From assembly GCA_949775045.1 (NCBI GenBank), contig OX459103.1, positions 8,879,842-8,943,841 of the forward strand: a stretch of 64,000 nt of DNA, in the 5' to 3' direction. A program made the translations under genes and the position numbers. Origin of the DNA: Metridium senile (Eukaryota; Cnidaria; Anthozoa; Actiniaria; Metridiidae). Positions 1-9,531 of the stretch are shown one piece after another. The notes under the pieces are model-generated. The model saw only the letters and a list, made by a program, of their open reading frames with translations, searched no databases and was not told where the DNA came from. Numbering within the stretch: the first letter of the stretch is position 1; each line of letters begins with the position of its first letter.

Positions 1-438
1 ACGTCTAATAACCTACAGAAAAATATTATTATAAATATTTGTGAATAAATACAACCAACCCTTTGCTTTTGGCTCAAATTCGCCGCCATCGTGCAACATT
101 CGGTGACGCTTTCGACCGAAGAAGGTTGAAGTTTTCATGCAAATACGCGTATTATTCAATATTTAACCATAACTTTTTCTTCAAACTTTGAACACATACA
201 ACTTTTGTAATTCTTCATACATTTTTAAAATAAGAAATGGGGGTCACCGTATTCGTTTTCAAGATATGATCAGATATTGTGCTGCAAACTCCGAAAAATC
301 GACCGCCATCTTGTTTCGTAGAATGCCTGGATAATTTTATGAATGAAAATAAATCCTCCAGGCGTTCCACGGCGCGCGCGGAAAGGATGCGCAGAAACAA
401 TGCCCGCGAACGTCCTTAATCGTTTGTTTTTCTTGTAG

Positions 439-3400
439 AGGATGGCAGGCTGTTGCAGGTGACTGGATGGATACGAGTTCCCAGTATACGAAAAACACCT
501 GACCCAACTACGTCAGATAATGATGAACGACTACCCACGCCCTTGTGAGTATCCATGCATGATTAAATGATGCTTTACAGTGCCACAAAAACATGATTAT
601 CCAATCACGATCGAGAATATGAACAATAGAATCTCTACAAATGTTTGACTTTTTTGCTAATAATTTTCATTATTTGAAACCCTCTACAAGTTTTTTGTTT
701 GATCTCAAAAACTATTTATTTTGACATTTGTTTGGGTGGCCCAGGTTTCAGTAGTCGCACTGTAACCTTAAGAGTGATTGTCCTTCACCCGCAAAATAAT
801 GAACAATTATAGTAGAAAACTTGCTTGCTGAGTTCAGCTGTTATAAAACCCTTCGGGGAATACTCCTCTTCACGGTTTCCTGCCTCATGTTGAAAGGTAG
901 CTGGGCCTTCGCATCGAAGTGAGGCGAAGTGAGGCGAACGTTGAGCTTGCAATGATAGAGACACGTGAATAATTGTCCCGTAAGGTGTCACAACGTCACT
1001 ATCATTGCAAGCTCAACGTTCGTCTCGCAGGGTTCGTACGGGTCATGGAAATTCCATGGAAAGTCATGGAATTTCGTATTTTCGTTGTCCAGGAACGGAC
1101 AGTTATTGAATTTTGTTAAGGGTCATGGAAAGTCATTGCAAACAATGCTTATCCTGATACTAAAAATATAACTTCTATTCCTTTACTGAAAATTTGAAAC
1201 GCTTTGATAAGTATTGGTCATGGAAAATAATTAAAAAGTCATGGAAAAAGTGATAGAAAGTCATGGAATTTAGAAACTTCAAAAAAGTACGAACCCTGTC
1301 TCGCTTCTATGCAAAGGCTCGGCTACCTTTCAAGATGGCGCAGGGGACTGAACGGGACTATTGTGAGAACACTTAAAACGTTTTATTTAGTAAAAAACGC
1401 GCGCTGTTTGCAGTTATAATGCACGCGGGGATGGTCAGAACAAGACTTAGTTTCCCATCATGCTTTGCTCTAGAAAATCGCGCACATGTACATCTGATTC
1501 CTGTGATTGTCAATTGAAACGATTTGTTGATGTTTTCAGCGGTTTTGAGGTAGAACCTTACTGTCTGACTGACTCTTTGACTGACATGTCAAGTGACAAT
1601 TTTGCTGCACCTTCGAGTAGCATTACGTCATTCAAACCACTACCGAGCACGTCACCCGCTGAAAGTGCCGCTGACCTACAGGTAACGTACTATAAAAACG
1701 ACACAGATGGTCTCGTTCGAGGGACGCAAAGGATTGTTTGTCAAAACGCACAGTTCCAAAATGGCGTCTCGAGACAGCAACGATTTCGGTTACTTTAGGC
1801 ATTTGGGTTTTGTTTTTATTATTTTTTTTTATTGCTGAGCAGCAGAGAGTTTTTGTTGTCCAAGTTACATATAAATTTGTAATGTGAAGTTATGTTAAGG
1901 ACGTATTTGTAGAGGGTTAACACGAGAAACAACACTCTCAAACGACGCCATTTTGGATGTGTTGGCGATGCGACAAAAATGATTCTGATTGGGTTATACT
2001 AGCCGGAAGTGCGCGCGATAAATCATCCGGTAATGTTTAGTCAAAAAAGCCCCAAAAGAAAGGGAAAAAGAGGGGAAAAGAAAGAAAAGAAGAAGTTAGA
2101 AGTAGCGTATGTTGTATTTTTATTTTTGTAGGTTTCTGTCGATGCTGCGTCGGAAGTCGGTGAGAAAGACGGGTCGATTACAGAGAGTCAGCAAGACGTG
2201 ATGAATCGACTGACAGCCATATCACGTTCAAGTACTAGTGGTAACACTTCCTTTGATAGATCTAATGATGAACTAGGTAAATTATTATCACCATCACCAC
2301 CCTTTGATAGATCTAATGATGAACTAGGTAAATTATTATCACCATCACCACCCTTTGATAGATCTAATGATGAACTAGGTAAATTATTATCACCATCACC
2401 ACCCTTTGATAGATCTAATGATGAACTAGGTAAATTATTATCACCATCACCACCCTTTGATAGATCTAATGATGAACTAGGTAAATTATTATCACCATCA
2501 CCACCCTTTGATAGATCTAATGATGAACTAGGTAAATCATTATCACCATCACCACCCTTTGATAGATCTAATGATGAACTAGGTAAATCATTATCACCAT
2601 CACCACCCTTTGATAGATCTAATGATGAACTAGGTAAATCATTATCACCATTACCACCCTTTGATAGATCTAATGATGAACTAGGTAAATCATTATCACC
2701 ATCACCATCCTTTGATAGATCTAATGATGAACTAGGTAAATCATTATCACCATCACCACCCTTTGATAGATCTAATGATGAACTAGGTTAATCATTATCA
2801 CCATCACCACCTTTTGATAGATCTAATGATGAACTAGGTAAATCATTATCACCATCACCATCCTTTGATAGATCTAATGATGAACTAGGTAAATCATTAT
2901 CACCATCACCACCCTTTGATAGATCTAATGATGAACTAGGTAAATCATTATCACCATCACCACCCCTTGATAGATCTAATGATGAACTAGGTAAATCATT
3001 ATCACCATTACCTACCTTTGATAGATCTAATGATGAACTAGGTAAATCATTATCACCATCGAATCACCACCCTTTGATAGATCTAATGATGAACTAGGTA
3101 AATCGTCAATCTATTGCCTGGGATTATTTAAAGTATTCCAGACATCATGTTGAATTGATAAACGTTGTCATTAACATAATCGTTATCCGATCATCATCGT
3201 TATCACAACAACCACCACATCTATCATTATCATAATCTTCGCCATCGCCATCATCACCACCATCATCATCGTCATCATCATCGTCATCTTCACCACCACA
3301 ATCATCATCACAATCGTCGCCATCATCTTCACCACCACAATCATCATCGCCATCATCTTCACCACCTCAACCACCACAATCATCACCATCATCTTTACCA

Positions 3401-3960
3401 CAATCATCACCATCATCTTTACCACGATCGTCATCATTTTCACGACGACAACTACCACCGCCACCACCACCACCATCTTCACCACCCCAACCACCACAAT
3501 CATCACCATCATCTTTACCACAATCATCACCATCATCTTTACCACAATCATCACCATCACCACTATCACCACCACCATCATCTTCACCACGACAACCAAC
3601 ACCACCACCACCATCATTATCACAAACCACAACTACCACCTCCATAATCTTAATTATCTTAATTATCATAATCTTCACCATCGCCATCGCCATCATTATT
3701 ATCACCTCCACTAACATTTATATCGTCAACTACTTTTATCATCGTTTTCAGCGGAGCCAATCCTACCCCCTCCCCCATCAGAGGTCAGGACGACGAAAGG
3801 CAGGGCTATATTTGAGAATCTTCTTATACCGCCATTGCCACCAGGAATGAAGGCCTTCCCTAGCATCCAAGACGTTACTGAACCCGTGAGACCCGACCAC
3901 TCGACAAGAAGGGCTAGTCTTATGAGGTAAGACATGATGAAGTGTTGGTGATGATGATAT

Positions 3961-4005
<45 letters not shown>

Positions 4006-4060
4006 CGATGATGATGATGATGATGATGATGACGATGATGATGATGATGATGATGATGAC

Positions 4061-4095
<35 letters not shown>

Positions 4096-4117
4096 CGATG
4101 ACGATGATGATGATGAC

Positions 4118-4170
<53 letters not shown>

Positions 4171-4202
4171 CGATGATGATGATGACGATGATGATGATGG
4201 TG

Positions 4203-4234
<32 letters not shown>

Positions 4235-5870
4235 CTTTTCCAGTCCACTCGACAAGAAGGGCTAGTCTTATGAGGTAAGTCAGAATGAGGTGTTGGTGAT
4301 GACGATGATGACAATGATGATAATGGTGATGATGATCTTGACCTGACCACTCGACAAGAAGGGCTAGTCTTATGAGGCAAGTCAGAATGAGGTGTTGGTG
4401 ATGATGGTGATGGCGATGACGATGACGATGACGATGATGATGATGGTGATGATGATGATGATGATGATGATCCTGACCCGACCACTCGACAAGAAGGGCT
4501 AGCCTGATGAGGTAGGACAGAATGTTGTTATACACCAGTACTAATAACACAAATGGTGATATACAGGGATATAAATGAATTTCCTGTTTGTGTTGCAGAT
4601 GGAAGAAAGCTGGCTCAATCATCAACCCAAATATCGCGGTTGGCATAAACTCACAACCAATCATTGAAGAAAAGGAGAAAAGGAAAAAGAAAGTGGACTC
4701 CATTGCTGAGGTTGTCGATAAGGTCGATTCCAAAACAAAAAAGAAAGATAAGGGTGACAAAGAAAAGAACGAGGAGAAACTATGCAAACCAGGTACGTTA
4801 TGTTATGTTACTCGCTTCGAAGCGCGCAAATGATTGTTTGTCAAAACGAACAGTTCCAAAATGGCGCCTCGAGACAAAACCAATTTTGGTTACTTTTAGG
4901 CATTTGAGTTTTGTTTTCTTCTTTTTTATCCCTGATAGAGCAGCAGGGAACTTTTGTTGTCCAAGTAACAGATTTTGTTTAATGTAAAGTCATGTTAAGG
5001 ATGTATTTATCGAGAGTTAACACGGGAAACAACTCTCTCAACTACGCCATCTTGGAACTGTTGGGGATGTGGCAAAAATGCTTGTGATTGGCTTATACTA
5101 ACCGGAAGTGTGCGAGCGAAATCACCTGGGAGTATCACATGCAGGATGTTAATAGAGCAGATTTCGTATGACAATGAAAAGCTCACGGCACGAACGCGGT
5201 CAAGGCACAAACATGCGGTGCGGTAGGGGGGGGGGGGGGGGGGAGTGGGGTTGTCACTAATTGTATGCAGCCTTAGTAATAAACTGGGCAAATATAGTTA
5301 TGCTGGTTAGAGCGATATTAAGCACTTAATGACTGGTCCCGAGGGAAACAGTTAGTTTTGTTTCCCGAGAATCTCAATGTTTCCCGAGGCTCCGGCCGAG
5401 GGAAACATTGAGATTCTCGGGAAACAAAACTAACTGCTTTCCCGAGGGATCAGTCATTAAGTGTTTTATTATATACCCTATTCAAACGAAGAAAAATGTT
5501 CACTCCATTTTGAAAATGGTTTGGCAAAAGATGGTTTGCAAACGCGCAACACGAACTTTTGATGGACTTTGACCTGATCACGTGGATTTATTACGTGGAT
5601 TTATTATATCGATTTATTTCCCTCCACGTGACGTGCTCTCGACCAATAGGAAAACGAGTTTGAATAGGATATATAATAATGCTAGTTATGATACTGCTAA
5701 TAGAGCTAACATGTTCTTTGTTTTATTAAGGTGACTATGTGATAACAGTACAAGATGTAACGATCCCGCGGTTCCTCGAAACCCGTTTGCAACCAGCAAT
5801 GCTTCACGTTAAGATCATACCCAAAAAGAGAGAGAAGAGTAAAATGGGAAAGACGAACATGATGTCATAG
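439..5870 (+). CDS. 3' part of an unidentified spliced gene (six exons, start outside window)
   Basis: I do not recognise this gene. Exons by splice consensus and phase: 439-544, 1540-1681, 2132-2276 (shortest form), 3752-3926, 4599-4792, 5731-5870. Phases match at every junction and the 902 nt close in frame as 299 residues plus a TAG stop. The visible protein begins DGRLLQVTGWIRVPSIRKTP, continues through a Ser/Pro/Thr-rich stretch, then a 17-residue repeat (FDRSNDELGK-LLSPSPP) whose copy number depends on which donor is used. After that come a proline-rich segment (AEPILPPPPSEV, FENLLIPPLPPGMKAFP), a Lys/Glu-rich charged segment (exon 4599-4792) and a compact C-terminus (DYVITVQDVTIPRFLETRL). 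No signal peptide, membrane segment or catalytic motif is visible in this part. The gene converges on DNAJC16. The product could be a large scaffold or ciliary-type protein, but that is only a guess. Confidence 0.7.
870..1362. repeat. Foldback element split by a nested transposon
   Basis: Left arm (tcacggtttcctgcc... gcgaacgttgagcttgcaa) and right arm (ttgcaagctcaacgttcg... ggctacctttcaagatggcg) are reverse complements. The right arm is interrupted at 1028-1298 by an unrelated element. An intact relative lies at 9078-9303 and a half copy at about 8785-8850. No coding capacity. Confidence 0.75.
1028..1298. mobile_element. Short DNA transposon, CAGGG...CCCTG ends, nested in a foldback
   Basis: Ends CAGGGTTCGTAC and GTACGAACCCTG are exact inverted repeats. 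TCTCGC occurs on both sides, with one C shared with the left end, so the duplication is 5-6 bp. The uninterrupted host sequence at 9236-9250 confirms the insertion point. The interior repeats the word GTCATGGAA many times. No ORF. It belongs with 6159-6540, 34051-34672, 39278-39796 and 41391-41697. Confidence 0.8.
1711..2031 (+). repeat. Dispersed ~320-bp repeat, copy 1
   Basis: Shares long stretches (gattgtttgtcaaaacg, ttccaaaatggcg, aacaac..ctctcaa, cggaagtg) with 4808-5132 in the same orientation and 48050-48368 inverted. No terminal inverted repeats are obvious and no convincing ORF. It starts about 30 bp downstream of the exon donor at 1681. Confidence 0.7.
2240..3103 (+). repeat. 51-bp minisatellite spanning an exon end and its 5' splice donor (17 copies)
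   Basis: Seventeen copies of a 51-bp unit; the last is offset by a 5-bp insertion. Each unit encodes a 17-residue repeat in the exon frame and contains GAACTAG|GTAAAT, a good splice donor. The first donor follows base 2276 and the next ten follow every 51 bp up to 2786, all in phase 1, which fits the acceptor at 3752. Copy 11 carries GTTAAT in place of GTAAAT, giving an in-frame TAA at 2789-2791 just after its donor. Copies 12-17 can therefore only be intronic in this frame. Confidence 0.9.
3180..3720. repeat. Degenerate ATC/ACC trinucleotide microsatellite (intron)
   Basis: A tract of atc, acc and att triplets between the donor array and the acceptor at 3752. Long reading frames through it are artefacts of triplet periodicity. 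Confidence 0.85.
3890..4520 (+). repeat. Exon end plus splice donor repeated four times among ATG-type repeats
   Basis: The last ~35 bp of exon 3752-3926 with its donor (CCACTCGACAAGAAGGGCTA...ATGAG|GTAAGA) recurs in the intron with donors after 4274 (GTAAGT), 4376 (GCAAGT) and 4511 (GTAGGA). Between the copies lie (GATGAT)n tracts. Reading past the first donor gives an immediate stop (ATG AGG TAA), so later donors could only yield a truncated product. Confidence 0.85.
4808..5132 (+). repeat. Dispersed ~320-bp repeat, copy 2
   Basis: Same family and orientation as 1711-2031, again starting within ~20 bp of an exon donor (4792). Function unknown. Confidence 0.7.
5320..5683. repeat. Two adjacent foldback elements (intron)
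   Basis: At 5320-5465, arms AGCACTTAATGACTGGTCCC and its near reverse complement enclose a palindromic GTTTCCCGAG core. At 5467-5683, TTATTATATACCC-TATTCAAAC pairs with GTTTGAATAGG-ATATATAATAA. Neither has an ORF. A poly-G run lies just upstream at 5226-5242. Confidence 0.75.
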
Positions 5871-6002
5871 CCTGCATGGTTTTGCATTTATTTAATGCAT
5901 TTATTCTCATACAGTATTGACAGTATATTCTTAAACATTTTGAAACGTGCATTGTATTATAGTTTGTTTCATACATTGCGTACAGCCGACTTGTACTAAG
6001 AT

Positions 6003-6137
6003 GCTGTTTATATGGAAGCGAGTTGTCCCTTCTAGCCGGGATAACTCTATATTGTTTTGAATTCCCCGGGGAACACAAAACAATAGAGTTATCCCGGCTA
6101 GCAGGGACAACTCGCCATCATATAAACAACCCCTAAG
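6003..6137. mobile_element. Palindromic MITE, GTTTATAT..GCGAGTTGTCCC family, copy 1
   Basis: Near-perfect inverted repeat with arms containing AGCCGGGATAACTC. A second copy is at 8329-8461. Non-coding, in the gap between two convergent genes. Confidence 0.8.
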
Positions 6138-6158
6138 GTTGTCACATCGAACTGAAAA

Positions 6159-6540
6159 GAGGGTCCTGAAGGGGGGTATCCAATCCCAATTCCCAATCAA
6201 TTTTTTATCAAAATCCCAATTACCACAGGAAGTCCAAACATTAACCACAGGAAGCCCAAACATTAACCACAGGAAGCCCAAATTGAATACTAACCACAGG
6301 AAGCCCAAGATAGTTCGATTTTCTCTTCTAGTCTACTAAAACGACGTAAAATGTTGCAAATTACTCAATTTAAAACATTATTTTAGCATCTAAAGAGAAA
6401 ACGAATGGACAAGAAATAGTCAAATCCTATGGACAAATCCCAATCCCAATGGACAAATCCCAATCCCAATGGGCAAATCCCAAATCCCGGCCTCGAAAAA
6501 AGGCAAATCCCAATTCCCAATTTACCCCTTCAGGACCCTC
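6159..6540. mobile_element. Short DNA transposon with 6-bp TSD, GAGGGTCCTGAAGGGG ends
   Basis: Ends GAGGGTCCTGAAGGGG and CCCCTTCAGGACCCTC are exact inverted repeats, flanked directly by TGAAAA at 6153-6158 and 6541-6546. The interior is built from repeated CAATCCCAATTCCCAAT and CCACAGGAAGCCCAA words. No ORF. A decayed relative is at 46640-46855. Confidence 0.88.
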
Positions 6541-7422
6541 TGAAAAGGCCGTAGGTGCAAAGACGAACATAACGTCATAGCCTGCGCCATTTTAGAGAGT
6601 TTAAGATTCACGTTTACGCCGGCAAACGCCAAAACTAAACGATTTTTCTCTTTACCATTTGACATCTACGCGTAAACAAGGTCCTTATGCTGTTTGTTAA
6701 TACAAATTTTATTCATTGAGATCTTTTGCGAGATATTTGAAGCTTTTAAAGCAATATTGGAAAGGCCAATCTGACGTTTGGCGTATGTATGCATTTATTC
6801 TGATACTGCAGGCTGTAATTTAAAACTTATTTTTTAAAACGTGCATTACAATTGTTTGTTTCATACATTGAGACTTGTACCAAGGTTGTCCCATCGAAAA
6901 GGAATACAGCGGTCAAACGACTATACACATGCGTGCCAAAATTTTCATAGTTGCCATTGCAAACATTAGGAATTTCGTACTAGTGTCGATTTATAAGAAA
7001 CTTCCTGAACATATAAGCTTGGAGTTTCGTGTACATAACCTTTGATATATTTTAAAGCTACCATGAGTTTATACTTATGTATATATTTTGAGAAAAAAGC
7101 GGTGAAAGTCGTACACTCCATGGTTTTTTTAGATTCCGTACAAATGTTAGATTTGTGTGCTGGATCATTTTATTTGCTTATTTCGCGCATGCGTAGTCGT
7201 TTGACCGCTTGTTTCACCGTTTTGTATTTATTGAATGCATTTATTCTGATACAGTGTTTTCTAAAAGGTTGTCATTTAGAACGTGTTTTGCATTATAATA
7301 TATTTTGTTTCATACATTGAATACAGCACTTTTAAAAAGGTTGTCACATAGAATAAGAGGAAAGAATAAAGTGGAAAGATGGACATGACAATTGTTGTAA
7401 TAGTGCATGATAGTGTTTTCTA

Positions 7423-7602
7423 AAGGCCGACTTACATGGCACAACTTTTTGCCTACAATTGTAGCATGCAACTCGCTTACAACTTGACTTAAGTCAGATT
7501 ATACTATTGTTAGCACCAAAGTTGTGCCGTGTAAATTAAGTTGTAAGCAAGTTGCATGCGATAGTTCTAGGCAAAAGTTGTGCCGTGTAAATCGGTCTTA
7601 AG
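7423..7602. mobile_element. Foldback MITE with GTTGTGCC arms
   Basis: The left arm (ggccgacttacatggcacaa...gcatgcaactcgcttacaac) pairs with the right arm (gttgtaagcaagttgcatgc...ttgtgccgtgtaaatcggtc). No ORF. Confidence 0.75.
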
Positions 7603-7737
7603 GGTCTGTCATTTCCAAAGATGTATTTTGGATTGTAATAGTTTGTGCCGAGTTTATCTCCAAAGACGACGTTTCAATGAATCGTACGTACGTGTTCAAA
7701 CTTGTTATCACCTGTTTAAAATGGATGTACAGTGTAT

Positions 7738-7890
7738 AAGTACCTCTATTAAGTGGTCACATTCGGGACTTTCCAAAGTGGCCGCTTAATAGAGGTTGGC
7801 CGCTGAATAGAGGTATAGAATAGGACTTTTTATTGTGGATTTTAATAGAGGGTGGCTGCTAAAAGGACCGCTAATAGAGGTACCACTATA
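7738..7890. mobile_element. Pogo/Tc1-like MITE, TACCTCTATTAA ends
   Basis: Inverted ends TACCTCTATTAAG... and ...CTAATAGAGGTA with internal GTGGCCGCTTAATAGAGG repeats. The same family hosts the nested insertions at 41374-41982. Superfamily is inferred from the style of the ends. Confidence 0.6.
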
Positions 7891-8075
7891 CATGCATATA
7901 TAGTATCTTGTACTTTTATTTTTCAACATCTTTTATTAGATTTACAATAAATATAAACCAATCCCTGGACTTGTTTGCAACATACCAAACGTTCATGACA
8001 GATTTGTTGCTTGCATGTATAGAAAGAAAACACTAAAACCATGAAATAAAAACAAAATAGGTATTAACTAATAGA

Positions 8076-8224
8076 GTACAAACACTAAAAGTGTGCAATA
8101 CTTTGTACTATTTACCACTAAATAGTGCTGATTAAACAATAGAGAACAAAATAATTTGCATAATTTAGCAGTATATTTAGTGGTATTTATGTTGCACACT
8201 TTTAGTATTTGTACTCTAGTTTCT
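8076..8224. mobile_element. MITE, AGAGTACAAACACTAAAAGTG ends, copy 1
   Basis: Inverted ends (agtacaaacactaaaagtgt... and ...acacttttagtatttgtact) around an AT-rich core. A near-identical copy is at 32028-32176 and a diverged relative at about 23090-23227. Confidence 0.8.
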
Positions 8225-8328
8225 ATTTAGTGACTATTTAGTTTACCTATCATTCAACCAGGAACATCAAATACAAAAGGAAACAATACCTCATTACAAC
8301 TTTACTTGAATGTCTTTGATAGTGACTA

Positions 8329-8461
8329 AGGGGTTTATATGAAAGCGAGTTGTCCCTGCTAGCCGGGATAACTCTTTTGTTTTGTATTCCCGGGGGACTC
8401 AAAACAATAGAGTTATCCCGGCTAGCAGGGACAACTCGCCTTCATATAAACAGCCCCTAAT
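8329..8461. mobile_element. Palindromic MITE, GTTTATAT..GCGAGTTGTCCC family, copy 2
   Basis: Nearly identical to 6003-6137. Flanks TAGTGACTA and TAGTTACTA match at 8 of 9 bases and may be a decayed 9-bp target duplication. Confidence 0.8.
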
Positions 8462-9077
8462 AGTTACTAAATAAAAGCTAGAGTGATTTTCATTTGAGCG
8501 TGAAAGAAAAACGACTATTTAGTTCGTACTTGTTGGTAAAGAACAAAAGAAAACAATAGATTCAAAGTGCCAGTAACAACTATTAGTTTGCCAATTCTTT
8601 CACGGTCATATGAAAATCACTCTATTCCACACTGAGTAGCCATTTGATTTTGTTTCATGGATATAGTGTTAGCGCTCTAAATCAATCTTATTTTGAACAA
8701 CGTTTTTGGAAATCAATTATTCTTGTGACAAATATAATACAAAAATTACGAATAAAAAGATTGTTCATGGCACTACAAATGTTCCCTTCAGTTCCCTGCG
8801 CCATCTTGAAAGGTAGCCGGGCATTTGCATCGAAGCGAGACGAACTGACAAGGCACATCTTTAACACTCGATAAGTCAGTCAACTCTATAAATCGACCAT
8901 TGCATGCTAACTGGAAGCCTTGATAATTAAGGCAACCCGAGAAATAGTCGAACATTTGATGAGTCAGCTCCTTATCTGAATTGGGCAATTGCTAACTTGA
9001 ACCTTGATGGGAAAATCCAAGCCCTCTTTGAACTCGTGATTTTCGGTGACTCGAACTCCCGATCAATAGAATCTCGA

Positions 9078-9303
9078 CAATAGTCCCTTTCACAGTTGCC
9101 TGCGCCATCTTAAAAGGTGGCCTGGCCTTTTAATCGAAGCGAGACGAACGTTGAGCTTGCAATGATAGAGACCTTTTAACACCTTGCCGGACAATTATTT
9201 ACGTGTTTCTATCATTGCATGCAAGCTCAACGTTCGTCTCGCTTCGATGCAAAGGCCCGGCTACCTTTCAAGATGGCGCAGGGAACTGTGAACGGGACTA
9301 TTG
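9078..9303. mobile_element. Intact foldback MITE, CAATAGTCCC ends
   Basis: Ends CAATAGTCCCTTTCACAGTT and AACTGTGAACGGGACTATTG. The arms contain a GCGCCATCTT..AAAGGT block. It gives the uninterrupted reference for the nested insertion at 1028-1298. Confidence 0.8.
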
Positions 9304-9531
9304 AACGTTTCCTCAATTCTACTTCGACAACTTCTGGCTCTGTCTTCTTTCTCCTTAGTCTTTCTTGGCCATCAGTTTTCTTGAGTCTTTGTATAATTTG
9401 TTTTCGAAGATCACATTTATCTTCAACCAAAATTATTTGTCACGCGTTTTTTTCTTGCAGGTCTCTGCATATTCATTTTAAAATGAGAAAACCGTATATT
9501 AATTAATTCATAAATTTTCAAAATATAATAT

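Noticed and set aside
3183..4787. Long His-, Ser-, Met- or Val-rich ORFs
   Set aside because: Microsatellite translations in introns of the first gene; the real exons are short and on the plus strand.
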